The position numbers and the translations under genes were made by a program. A stretch of 64,000 nt of DNA from Trichosphaerium sp. ATCC 40318. Lineage: Eukaryota; Discosea; Flabellinia; Trichosidae. How positions within the stretch are numbered: position 1 is the stretch's first letter; each line of letters begins with the position of its first letter. Where the stretch lies: NCBI GenBank assembly GCA_038496445.1, contig JALMLS010000596.1, positions 62,001 to 126,000 of the forward strand, given 5' to 3'. Of the stretch, positions 1 to 11,573 are shown piece after piece. The notes under the pieces are model-generated. The model had not been told where the DNA came from. It worked only from the letters and a program-made list of their open reading frames with translations, and searched no databases.

Positions 1-3000
1 AGCATTATCTAGTGACGGAGATGCTTGATGCTTTAGCAGACTTAACCCAAAAACATATACGCCGAAGAAAGAAAGAGAGAAGGTCTGCTAGAAAATCTGG
101 TGGAAAGAAAACTACGTCTAACGATGCCAATGACGATGGAGGGAAAAATGACACTGCAAAAAGCGCAAGAAAAGAAGCAGCTAAGGTGGATTTAGTTCAA
201 AAATATGCAAGCTTAACTTACTTCTTTATTAGGCTCTTGAATGGGAAACGTTGCTCAATGTTTGGAAGAAGCTATCGAGTATAGGTATGTTGTTTTTTGT
301 TACTAAAAAAGTAATTTATTAATTTTATTTTTTGTTAGAGGATGTTTCGACTAGAACGCATTTTATTCGTATTGGTGCAGCGCCTTTATTCCTCAAGTTT
401 ATTTCAAAACAAGATGCAGAAGTATCTCTACACTTTGTTCTCTGTTTGAAGTTCTTCTTTGTTGTTGGTAAGTTGCTTTTCTTTTTTTGAATTAGTGACA
501 CTTGCTCATTTTGACACATTGTTTTCAGTGAAACATCAGCAAATGTTGATAGATCTTGGTTACATGGATAAACTAATAGAGTTCTTGGGTGCAAAAAAGG
601 ATATAGAACTACAAAAGAAAGCGCTAGAGGTTCTTCTTTACTTTGACGGTAAAAAAAAAGACAGTAACATGACTTTTCATCTGACCTCACTTCGCTAGAG
701 AAGTATCAAGGAGAGATGTTAAAGCGTGGTTTGCTGAAACAAATTTTAAAATTGATAAAAAGGGAGGATGTCACGTTACGAACACAAGCTCTAGAGTTCA
801 TTCAGTATTTTACTTGTACGCACTTTTTGTTTGCACTTTTTTTGGATCAACTAACGTTTATTTTTTGGGTAGGGCAACACAAAGATAAATTCATTTCAGT
901 CAATTTTTTGAAGCAACTTGCTGAGTTTATTTCTTTTGAGACACCAGAAGAGATCGGTCATGAAACACTTGTACATAGTATGATTATAAAGACTTTATCT
1001 GTTATTCAACATCTTGATGGTGCGCACTCTTACATTTATTTTTATTTTGTTTGGCGTTTTTCTGTTATTCTGTTAACGTTGGTGTAGTTCATCACCAAGA
1101 AGATGCCATAGACAATGGACTACTACCACCTATAATTGAACTTGCTAAAGTTCATAATATGCCAATACAACAAAAAACAATTGATGTATTGTTGAGTTTT
1201 GATGGTATACTACTTTGTTGACCAGTAATTTTTTGAGTCTAATTAAAAACTAGCTATGTTTGATCAAGATATCATTGATGCTGGGTTATTCCACGCAACG
1301 TCGCATGTTCTAAGCTGTGAGCAAGCTTCTGTAATAGAAAAAGGGTTCGAGGTAGTAGAACAGTACAAACGTACGTGCGAATGTGAAATATCATTAAATT
1401 AGTCGTTGTTGTCACTTGGTCATAACTCTGGTAGTATATACGGATTACATGAAGAAGTCAACGCTCTTGAAAGCCTTGGTATCACTTCTCAGCTTCCCTG
1501 ATATAACTATTCAGCTCAAAACATTCGATTTTCTTGGAACCTTGAAATGTACCAGCTCTATGCTACTATTCACACTAACCGCGTTTATTAGTCAGCATGG
1601 AAGATTTAATTGGAGCAGGATTTGTAACCAGTGTTAAAACCATGTTGCAGCCAGAAGTAGTAGCAAAAGGGATGGAAGTACCTCTTAAAGCAATGGAGAC
1701 ATTGCTTACTTTTGATGGTACAAGTGCAAAAAGTACTGTATTTTGCTCATTGTTGTTTTTCTAGCAAAGTACCAACCGTGGATGCTTGATGCAGGGTTAG
1801 TATCCCAGGCATTGGATATAGTAACTTGGATTGATACACCAACAGCAACAATGCAGCCTAAATTTCGTGATCTATGCCTTGATTTTATCAGGCATTTTGA
1901 CAGTGCGCTTTTGTTTGTGAACTTGTATAATTTGTAACTTACATCATTTAGATATTCATGACCCCAAGATTGTCGACCAACAGATTTGTGAGAAGATTTG
2001 CAAATACTTTAGCAGCCAATCTAGTTCCAGTTCACCAATTATAGTACATGATGCTATTGGTTGTCTATCTCTTGCTTGTAATTATAAAGGTATGTATTTC
2101 AAAAATACTTCAAGTTGAGCTGGAATATTATGAAGGTCACTAACTTTGTACTCTAGATAGTTTTACAGAAACGCAATGGCAAGTATTTAAGGACCATAGT
2201 GTTGTAATGAAGTTGCTCGGTCATGCTTCTAGATTTTGTGACAAGACCATTTCTACCAGTGCGCTTAAGCTGATGCAAAGCATTCTTCGATGTACGTCTG
2301 TTAAACAACCATGAACGCATCTCTTTTTGGTGGGTAACATGCTAACCTTATTCGCTATTTAGCATCAAAAAGCGTCCAGCACGATTTTATAGTAACACCT
2401 AAAGAGGTTATTTGTGGCACATTTCGTAAGATGTTTTATATTTTTCTTTCTTTTTTCTGATTTCCTTCTTTTAGGTCTTGCTTTTACATCAACCTTGGAT
2501 GGCCTAGCTACTATAACAATGAATGGTTCTCGTGCTCAACTTACGACGAGTAAGTATATTTTACTAAAGTACGTAGTGGGAACTCAGTTACTTCAATGTA
2601 TATCTAACAATTGAAACTAGAACAGCAGAACCCCTTCCAAGCAGCGGTGTATGGAAATGGGATGTAAAAGTAACAGGTAGTGTAAATAATGTATATTTTG
2701 GTGTTTGCGAAGAAGGACATCGTAAGTACACGTGGTACGTACAATGGCAGTATCTGGACTAGTTTGTGTGTTAATTTTGTTTTTTTTTCAAATAGCCTTG
2801 GAAATAATAAACAAAACAAAGGATGGGCTTACTGCACGTCTAACAATAATTTTATCTTTCATGATGGGTTCAGTGACTTTACCTATGGTGGTAATATAGT
2901 CGCTGGTATGAGTCTTGGTGACGAGATGCGTGTTATTCTTGACGCAAACGAAGGCATTCTGAGTTATAAGAATAAGAGTACGCTTAATCTGAGGTCATAG

Positions 3001-6000
3001 AAGACATCTTTTTAACTCCACTCTTAGCTACTGGTGTTGATTTTGGCCCTGCGTTTACAGCGGATCTTCTTGGTAAAGAGTTGTATCCAGCAGTTAGTTT
3101 ATGGGATTCACAATCAATCGTCACTTGGACTATGGGTATGATGTCTTCTTTTGCTCTAAAGTAATCTAATTTTTTTGTAGTCGAGGATGACACTTCAGAT
3201 GATGAGTCTATTGGGTTTATGCCTGTACCTAAACGCACAAAGACACCTTCAACGAAAGTTCTAGATACTATTGTTTTAGCGAAAAAGCGAAGTTTGGAGC
3301 ATCTTGAGACACTGTCTGCTAGTAGTGCACCATCATCTTCGTCTTCTGATGATGAAGAAAGTGAAAAGTCAGAAGAAGTAATCAAAGAAAATATCTTTGG
3401 TCCTCCGAAAGATACTGAAACTGCCAATACCCACAGTGATCAACTTGATGATGGAGAAAGTTTGGAGCCTGTGGTTGACGATGAGGACAGCCAAGAAAGC
3501 GAAAAAGAAGAAGATCCAATGGACGCCAAAGAACGTATTCAAGCTTATTTGGAGCACAAACATATTGAGTTCTTAGCTACTCAATACGCTAATACTTTTG
3601 TTAATTGGTTTCAAGAGTCCTCAGAGGACAAAGTTAAAAAGCTCTCAGAGAAGTTGTGGATACTCATTTACAGAGTACGATAATGAAGTTTTTTGTAGTT
3701 TGTTTCTAATTCTTTTCAATCTTTAGGGTTCCCAAGATGGATTTCAACCTGAAGATTGGCTTCGTAGGGTAGTTAATACAGGACCTACGATAACAATCGC
3801 GACATATGGTAATTCACGTGTTGGAGGTTTCACATCAGAGAACTGGGTATGTCCTTTAGAAATTTTATTGAAAAAAAACAAACTGGGAAGCTGAAGTGCT
3901 TATTTTTGGTTGTAGGGTCGTCACTCAAATAGTGCTCATTACGTTCCTGATAGTTCTGCTTTCTTATTTCATCTTGACGGCGCTTTGGCTATTAATGGTG
4001 GTATTCATAATGTAACAAGTGGTTCGAATCAATACAGGTTTGAGGTTATGCCAGGAAAGGCACAGAATGCTATTTGTTGGACTGTACGTTTGGTTATACC
4101 AACAGTTCTCCTAATATAATTAAAAAGGGAAATGGCCCTTGTTTTGGTACTAACCCTGATTGGTGTGTTAATCTTCTCAACCCAGGCAGTAATTACAGCT
4201 GGCTAGGTACGTTTATTATTTAGTTTGTTTGGTTTTTTTTCTCAAGCTAACACGAAGTCTGTTTTTAGGTGGTCAATATGCAAGTCGTATTAAAGTGGTA
4301 GATTCGACTTCTTACCAAGTTGTTTCATATCTAGCACCTTCTGTAATTCCGAGTGATTTAGAGGTGTATTGTACATTGGATAAGTTTATAGAACGTGGTG
4401 AGTGAAAAACAAGTTTTTTCTTTGGGTCTTGCCTTTGATCTAACGCACATTGTGTTTTTAGGCATGTCGAGGAGAAACTTGACAATAGATAAAGATCAAA
4501 CGCTTGTAGTTCAACTTATTAACTTTACAAAAACCGTTTATGCAGAGCCTGAAATTATGGCAAGTATAAAGGATATACTATACAGTCTACCAGGTAAGTT
4601 TTTTTTCTTTTTGACATTACTTAAGTCTAACTGTCGTGTTTTTTACCAGATGATTCTTGGCTTCCTATAGCTAATACGTTATACCATTCAAAGTCATCAA
4701 AGGCTAAACTAAGAAGATCTATTCTGCCTTGGCTTATGGAAAAGAGTACCTCTTTCTTTTTCTTTTTTTAATTATTCCTGCTTAACTCTTTGTTTTGGCT
4801 TAGATGCTCTGCATGTCAGTTCCCTTCAAATAGAACCGTTTTCTATTGTTAGTGTCAATGGTAATCCACATACAGCACCTCGTTCAAAGGTTATTGTAGA
4901 AGAAACTAAGAAGAAAAAGAAAGAAAAGAAAACAACCAAAAAAAGCGAAACACCAGACACAAAATTACAAAAGATTATAGTAACACCAACAAGTACAAGT
5001 ACTAGATCTCGTTCTACAGAATCTATAGAAACAGAACCAAGCTCAGACGAGCAAATCAAGGATAAGGACCCATCATCAGGTGATAAAATGAAAGTAAGTT
5101 ATCTCATCATTAACGTTCTTTCTTATTTTTTTCCAACTTCGTTTTTAGGATGCTGTCCGTTCTGTCTTTGATGAAATGATCTTAACAACTGAAGATATGA
5201 TTATCGGTGTACCTGATAATAAGCTTACGTTTAAGAACTTTCCTCAATATACAACAGTTCCTGATGCTTTAGTATGGAACAATAATGTTGTCTCTTGTGT
5301 TAAAGCAGGAACAGAAATAATCCTAAAACAATCCACTGGCGAAGAAGGTAAAGCAGCACAGTCTCTTACTTTGTTTGACTCATATAATAGATTCTCCGTA
5401 TATTACACATGTGATATTGAAACTTACGCCTTATGCTATGCTTTATAAACCTCCAGAAGGAGAAACTGATTTTGCATTGTCTCTGTGAGTACCTCTTTTT
5501 TATGTTTTTGAATAATTTTTTTTGTATTCTTTTGACCTTTATCCAAGGTGTATAAACGCACAACCAGCAAGCTCAGCTATAATTACTTTTTCGAATACTG
5601 AGGATATAGAAATGCCTAGTGCAGATGATATACCTGAAGATGCCTTCAAAGATTATGATACAACGTGCGAAATTAAATTCTCACTTTAGTGATGTTGGCT
5701 CCAACTTATACTCATGTCCTAGCTATGTTGGCCAAGAAATCAATGTCGAATCCAATATATCTTATACTATGAGTGAATTATTGGCTGCTACTGAATCGCA
5801 TAATCTAAAACAAGGCATAGCTCCAGTACGTAATAAAAACTCTAATTGATGTTAAATTTATACTTACTGTTTTTGGCTAAGAGCAAGAAACCTACTGTTC
5901 CAGAACCAAAAATACAAAGCCTTATTGCAATGGGATTTGATAGAAAGATTGCACGTCATGCTTTAAGAGAAAATAAAGGAGATGTGGTTGCTGCTGTTAA

Positions 6001-8084
6001 TGCTGTGATGGTACGAAGAGAAAATGTCTAATGAGTTCTAAAAGAAAACTTAGGATGATGCTGCAGTTTTCAATTTTACAGACTCCGAAGCTAGTGTTAG
6101 TACTGCCCCTGTATGTTAAATATGTCTTACGTTAACAATATCTTTAATATTCTGTTTAGTCTCTCGAAGATATGAGTGGCGGTGCATTTGATGGAGAAAA
6201 AAAAGAGCAAGCACATTTTCTTTCATTCTGTTCAAAAACAGCAACCTAATTATCTTATTATAGAAAGCAATCAAATGGTGACACTTCATCTCAAAGTATA
6301 AGACGTAAGAAAGCTAAAGGTAAAGAGGAGATGAGCGAAGAAGAAGATACCATAGAGATAATTAAAAAAAAAAGAAACGGAAAAGAAGAAGAGAGTGATA
6401 CTTCTTTGAATCCTGTTGGCTCTAATACAAGCACAAAACAAAAAGGACCATCCATTGTTGATATTATACATCAAATTATTACAGTCAAAGACGCGAAAAG
6501 AAAAATACATTCAAAGGGTGTTAACAGTGGGGATGTATGGCCTAAAGAAAGCTTGGAAACCTTTGAAGGTAATTACAAAAAAAAAGGTGGAACTTAATGT
6601 GTACCTTTCGCTAATTCTTGGTCTTGTAGATACAGAACTAAGCCCTCTATTTGTAAAAATCAAACCATTCCAAGGTGTTAAGTATATTCCTCTACCACAG
6701 GCAGTCAGAGCGAAATACGTTGGTATAAGTACGACAAAGCATCTTAAACCTTAAAAAAAAAACTAATGTAATTGATTAGAGCTGCTGGAGCCTCATTATA
6801 ACGGAGCGAGAATAATGCTAAGTTATATTGGTGTTGTAAAATATGATCCAGGGAGAAGAAATAACCTTAGACCACCTGTTCCTAAAAACGTCATGAGGGT
6901 AAACATCAACATTCTTTCTTTTTTTTCTCTTTGCTTTTTTTAAGGTTTTGTTGTTTTAGGCCGTCCAGTCTTTGGAACCACATGTGAGCTTGCATGCTTA
7001 TAGAGGAAATAACAAAGGTGGTATTATTAACTCTTGGCGTGATATGTCCAATAGTGAAGACGCTGAAGCGAATCTAAAGCAGAGAATAAAAGTACAACAG
7101 AAATTGTTTGGAAATGACTCTTTTTTTTCACTTTACATTTTAGGCTTCGTTCTCAACTGAGATATCGCAGCTTCAATACTCTCCATCAACTGTACGTTAT
7201 ATATCTTCTTTCATTCATAATTTGCAATTGAGCTCCTGGCAGGGTAAATCCTCTGAGCAAGGAGTACAGTTTGGTTTTACTTTATTTTTATAGATAAAGA
7301 ATCTCTTCTTTGACCTTTTTTGGTAGGGTAAATCACCTGGCGTTTTTATTGGTCAAGGGTTAACAAGTTTCACATGTCCTTATTGGGGTGGTAACTTTCC
7401 ACAATGGATTATATTCGACTTCATAGATGCTCAAGCTCTAGTTACTCATATAACATTTTCATCAGGGAATAAAGTACAATCTCTTACGTTTTCAGGTACG
7501 CCAATTATTAGACATTTCTCGAAAACCTACAATAAGCGCCTTATGGACTTGCTGTTTTTCTAAAGCAGTTCTTTCTACCACGTTTTCTTCTTTTTTTCTT
7601 GTTGAAAAAACATCATCGATGACGTGTGTTCTTACTCTTGGAAGGCTCGAATGATTCAACGAAATGGCATATAATTACTTGCTTTCCTACGTATACATTA
7701 GCTAATAGTGGACCAAAACATATACTTAAACTACCTGTGAACGACTTTTACAGGTAAAAGGAGCTCACTCAAGAGTTTTTGTTTAGTTTTTTATTTATTT
7801 TTTGGTTTTTAAGTACTTTTTGAGATAACAACTAACCAATCTATAGGTACTATAAGATTGTACAAACAGGATCAAATTGTCCTTATCATTTCATACCTAA
7901 TTCTAAATGTGCTTATATGTCAATTTATGGTACGTTAAATAAGACGTTAAGCCTGATCTAATTCTTTCAAAAAAAAAAAACCCCAACAACAAAAAGACTT
8001 AAACTGATATGTTTCATTGAATTAGATGTGGAGTTTTATGGTGCTTTGCGCGCTTTTCCAGAACCAACAAACCTTGGAGAGTAA
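1..8084 (+). CDS. Large ARM-repeat / SPRY / TLDc / UBA / discoidin-like protein (5' end missing)
   Basis: The gene enters from the left and ends at TAA 8082-8084; about 25 short introns can be placed. Domains in order: a basic stretch (40-200); helical ARM-type repeats (about 240-2300), nearly one per exon, with exons ending at the repeat's last helix (YFD, HLD, SFD, TFD); a SPRY domain (about 2470-3135, ending LYPAVSLWDSQSIVTW); an acidic Ser/Glu linker (3180-3530); a TLDc domain (about 3650-4380, LIYRGSQDGFQ, GGFTSENW, AFLFHLD, GPCFG); a helical piece; a charged linker; a UBA domain (about 5880-6010, IQSLIAMGFDRKIARHAL); and a C-terminal F5/8-type-C-like domain (about 6960-8060). UBA suggests ubiquitin binding, SPRY and discoidin folds bind proteins or ligands, and TLDc is linked to oxidative-stress and V-ATPase proteins; how they act together is unknown. 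The apparent frame change near 4085 is explained by a 44-base intron (4085-4128). Confidence 0.8.
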
Positions 8085-8170
8085 TTACTCTAACAATAAA
8101 AACAAGGATAATAATAAATAATTGTGACACATAGAACAAGTTTTGACAATAATTCCAAGTTTGTAATTTA

Positions 8171-10821
8171 TTAGGTCTCCATACTACTAAGTCTCCTTTC
8201 GCATCTAGCTCTTCCAGTCAAGTACACAGGAGCCATTTCCATAATCACTTCTTGTGGATCTACAGTAGTTGGTTCTACCTATGACATACCGTTAGTGGAA
8301 GAGATAATGTAGCCTAGTGCTGTTAATCGACTTGAAGTCATTTAGCTTGAAACCGAACTCCAAACCTTCTATTTGTTCAGGGCAAGTCAAGCATCAGCAT
8401 TATTGTCTCACAAACGGAGTTTTTTTTTATGGTGGAATTTTTTGCCTCTTTTTCTTTACGTACTGTTACAACTATGTTCTCAACAGCAAGCATATCAACT
8501 ACTTCTGTTACTGCCATATCATCACCCACGAACGCTCCTACGATTTCAGGGACAGTCATATCGCCTCCTAACATGTGATTGAGTCTCATTTTTGTGCACA
8601 TCTGATGGTTAATCAAATTGGTATTATACCTCCGTTTGAGTTTACTGTAACAACTACTCTAGTTCCTGCTGTTTGACGTTTTGCAACCACGTTGTCAGGT
8701 TCTTGGGTGATAACTCCATCATTGGGTCCGAGATTCATTGCAGCTAACATAGCTTCTCCAACAGATTGTACAACTTGTTGCTCTGCTGGGAACGGATTGG
8801 AAATAGACACTGATACACTACCTACAGTCCACAAATGTCAACTTTGCAAAAGTCTTTGCTGATAAAAAGTTATTTGTGGTTCTTACTTGTATCTGGACAT
8901 AAGAAAGGAACAGTAGCATCAAAAGAAACACTACCATTCTAAAAAAAAAACGCGATTAACATAAACTGAAAGAAATACAATTCTTGAGGCCTACCCCTAG
9001 TCGCCATGTCGTAGGCAGACCCACAAAAATAAAGTCGAATCCTCCTACAGCAGGATAAAAAGGAGGTGTATTTCCAAACATTTCTGGAACTGCTGTAAGG
9101 CCTACAGGAGTCATTAAATTTTCAGGTCCTTGATTCAATGTTACAGGCATCTGTTTAAGTAAATTAGCACTATGCATACAATAATCGGTTTAGAATTATG
9201 AGTACATTTGTTGTCCATCCCATATGAGCAGTGAAAGTACCATCAAGGTTGTCAGTAACGCAATCCATACGTGGTGTTATTTGTAGTGGTGCTAAAGTTG
9301 GCGGAAATGTTGTAGGAGGTAGTGTAGTTGGCGATAGCGTTGTTGGTGGTAGCGTTGATGGTGGATTTGTAGTTGGTGATTGTGTTGTTGGTGGTAGCGT
9401 TGTTGGTGGCACTGTTGTAGGAGGTAGTGTAGTTGGTGATAGCGTTGGTGGTGGTATCGTTGTAGGTGGTGCTGTTGTAGGAGGGCTTGTAGTTGGTGAT
9501 TGTGTTGTTGGTGGTATCGTTGTTGGTGGATCTGTTGTTGGAGGGCTTGTAGTTGGTGATTGTGTTGTTGGCGATACCGTTGTTGGTGGCTCTGTTGTAG
9601 GAGGGCTTGTAGTTGGTGATCGTGTTGGTTGTGCTGTTGGCGGTGGCAATGTTGTTGGTGGATCTGATGGTGGAGGTGCTTGTGTTGTTGGCGGATCTGA
9701 TGGTGGAGGCGCTTGTGTCGTTGGAGGATCTGATGGCGGTATTTGACGTTTTATGTTTATTATGTCCACGCTTTCAGGACAGAAGTGTATGCTTCCAAAC
9801 TTGGTTTCTCTAAACAACTGTACATTACCTTGGTGTTAGAGTTAGCTAACTATCTAGCACAAGTACTGAACGTAGTTTAATATATATAGAACGTACCTGA
9901 TGCTTTGTTTAGTAAATAAACAGAGCGCGAAGACATGTTCTTTATCAATAGGCTTGAATCATTATTCTTAGTTAGTATGTCCATGTGTCCTTTTACTGAA
10001 GTGATTGTTTTGATCGTGGTACTGTTAATGTAGCATTCATTAGAGGATGGAACCAAGTCTGACAGAAAATGGAATATTGTACTCTCTTCGCCGTTGTAGG
10101 TTGATAAAAAAGTTGAATCTCCATCGACGGTAACTACACAAAACGATTAATGAGACAATTTCTACTTAGAGAAATCGCTAGAACAAAAGCATGTGCTTTT
10201 TTTCTATAGTTTAGGTTATTTTTACTTACTGGCTATTACTTCTGTTTCAATATTGGCTTTACACGTGTGTTCTTGTTTTGAAGCGCACATGCTGTTGGTT
10301 TTAATTGAGTATTGATCAAATTGTTTCTTTTCATTGGAATAAAGAACTAAGGTGTCTTCGGTTGAAAATGAACCAGCAGAGTACTCGTAAGGTAGCCCAG
10401 TATCACAAAGAAGAGTTCCATCAATATCGTAAATAAATAGCGACAAGCCATCAACGACAATGAAGTAAGAGCAGTCTTCAGACGGAACTAGAATAAAGGA
10501 GGGTCAAAAGGAGGCAAAAGGGAGAAAAATATTAGATCTCTTCGTTAGTATCGTACATGAAAATGACCCAGGAACCAAGGTGTGACTGTATTCCGTACGA
10601 TAATCTAGAAGAAATTATCGTTACAGATGAGAACTTAGTGGAAATGAATACATACTATTTTTGAGATTGTTATCAGCTATCCACATTGTTTGTTTATGGT
10701 TGTTTTGATAATCTTCTTTTGCTGTTGAAACAAATCCAATAAAGTTAGATTTTGTAGAAGCCTGAGCTTTGGTATACGCTATGAGACATAGAAATAATAT
10801 AATTGAAATAGGTAATCTCAT
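8171..10821 (-). CDS. Secreted protein with Pro/Thr-rich stalk and conserved extracellular module
   Basis: Start 10821 gives a signal peptide (MRLPISIILFLCLIAYTKAQ). Exons then encode short beta-strand-rich segments (TMWIADNN, YFIVVDGLSLFIYDIDGTLL) that resemble propeller blades. A Pro/Thr-rich stretch of about 150 residues follows (9280-9750), probably an O-glycosylated spacer. After it comes a module starting CVTDNLDGTFTAHMGW and ending near TWRLG; I know the pattern C-x2-DN-x-DGT-x-TA-x2-G...TW-x-LG from many secreted bacterial and protist proteins, but cannot name the family. The rest holds SVSISNPFPAEQ and a Val-rich part, ending at TAA 8171-8173. No clear transmembrane helix or GPI signal was seen. 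The stop lies 87 bases from the end of the convergent ARM/TLDc gene. Function unknown; extracellular matrix or surface adhesion is a guess. Confidence 0.7.
9280..9750 (-). repeat. Pro/Thr tandem repeat coding tract
   Basis: In-frame low-complexity repeats read PPTT, SPTT and LPPTT units on the minus strand, grading at the N-terminal side into three PSDPPTTQAP copies. The plus strand is also open here and reads as Val/Gly repeats, but that is a shadow of the codon pattern. Likely a mucin-like stalk, and prone to length change. Confidence 0.9.
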
Positions 10822-11573
10822 TGCGGAGTTGTCGTTTTGAAAAGTAATGATGAGTTTCAACTTGGTTGAGTGTGCTTTGTTAAAGCGGAGCTGATGTTTA
10901 GTATCGCAGCCAATGTAAGTAATGGTAATAGTTAAGGAAGTACTGAGGCTGACACGATAATGGCGAACCTCAATCCTTTTAAAGTAATCGTTGTTACGCA
11001 ATGTCAATGGGATTGGATGGAGAGAGGACGTGATTTAAAACAATTCAATTTATGTGCTTGGGAGGGTGACGGAGGGTGATGGAATGTGTAGGAGGTTGTA
11101 GTTTCCATTTGTCAGTAAACTACCGGGTATTGGACGAGTTTGTAGTTTTGTGTGATTTTATGCTTAGCTTGTGGACTTGTAGTCTCCGTGGCGTTCGTGT
11201 TACTCTCAGTAGTATGACTATATCTTCAAACAGTACAAACGATCGCTTGGTAGTTCTTAAATCGCTTTGGTTCGTTCAATGAATAATTAGAGAAATCACG
11301 TGACCGAGTAATTTCGTGTTAATCAATCTTGTTGCAATGCAGTATTAAGCCATCATTATAGCAAAGTATTACTCAAATGGTAGAACAGTTACTTTGCAGG
11401 TCTAGGTTACAGTTTAAAACTAAAAAACAAGAAGCGACCTTGCTCATTTACATCAGTTATTGTTAGCTTACACAAGGTGAGCTAAGGTTGTTTGTTAAAA
11501 TAGTTAAAATGACCGTGACATAAAGAACTAATTGCTTGGGTACTATAAGTATCTTTGTTCAGAGTGGGTAGGT
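10822..11573. other. Intergenic spacer
   Basis: Lies between the start of the Pro/Thr-stalk gene and the end of the PI3K-type gene, so it should hold the promoter of the former and the 3' end of the latter. It contains a CACGTG palindrome at 11297 and a short direct repeat of GGAGGGTGA (about 11065-11080). No convincing coding exon was seen. Confidence 0.5.

Noticed and set aside
4085-4128. Apparent frameshift in the TLDc domain
   Set aside because: A 44-base intron (GTACGT ... AAAAAG, with CTAAT as a possible branch point) restores the frame, joining ICWT to GNGPCFG.
9231-9746. Long plus-strand open frame rich in Val and Gly
   Set aside because: It is the exact antisense of the Pro/Thr repeat of the minus-strand secreted protein; the repeat codons keep both strands open.
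11340-11440. tRNA-like D-arm sequence (ACTCAAATGGTAGAAC)
   Set aside because: No T-loop (GTTCGAATC-like) or acceptor stem pairing was found.
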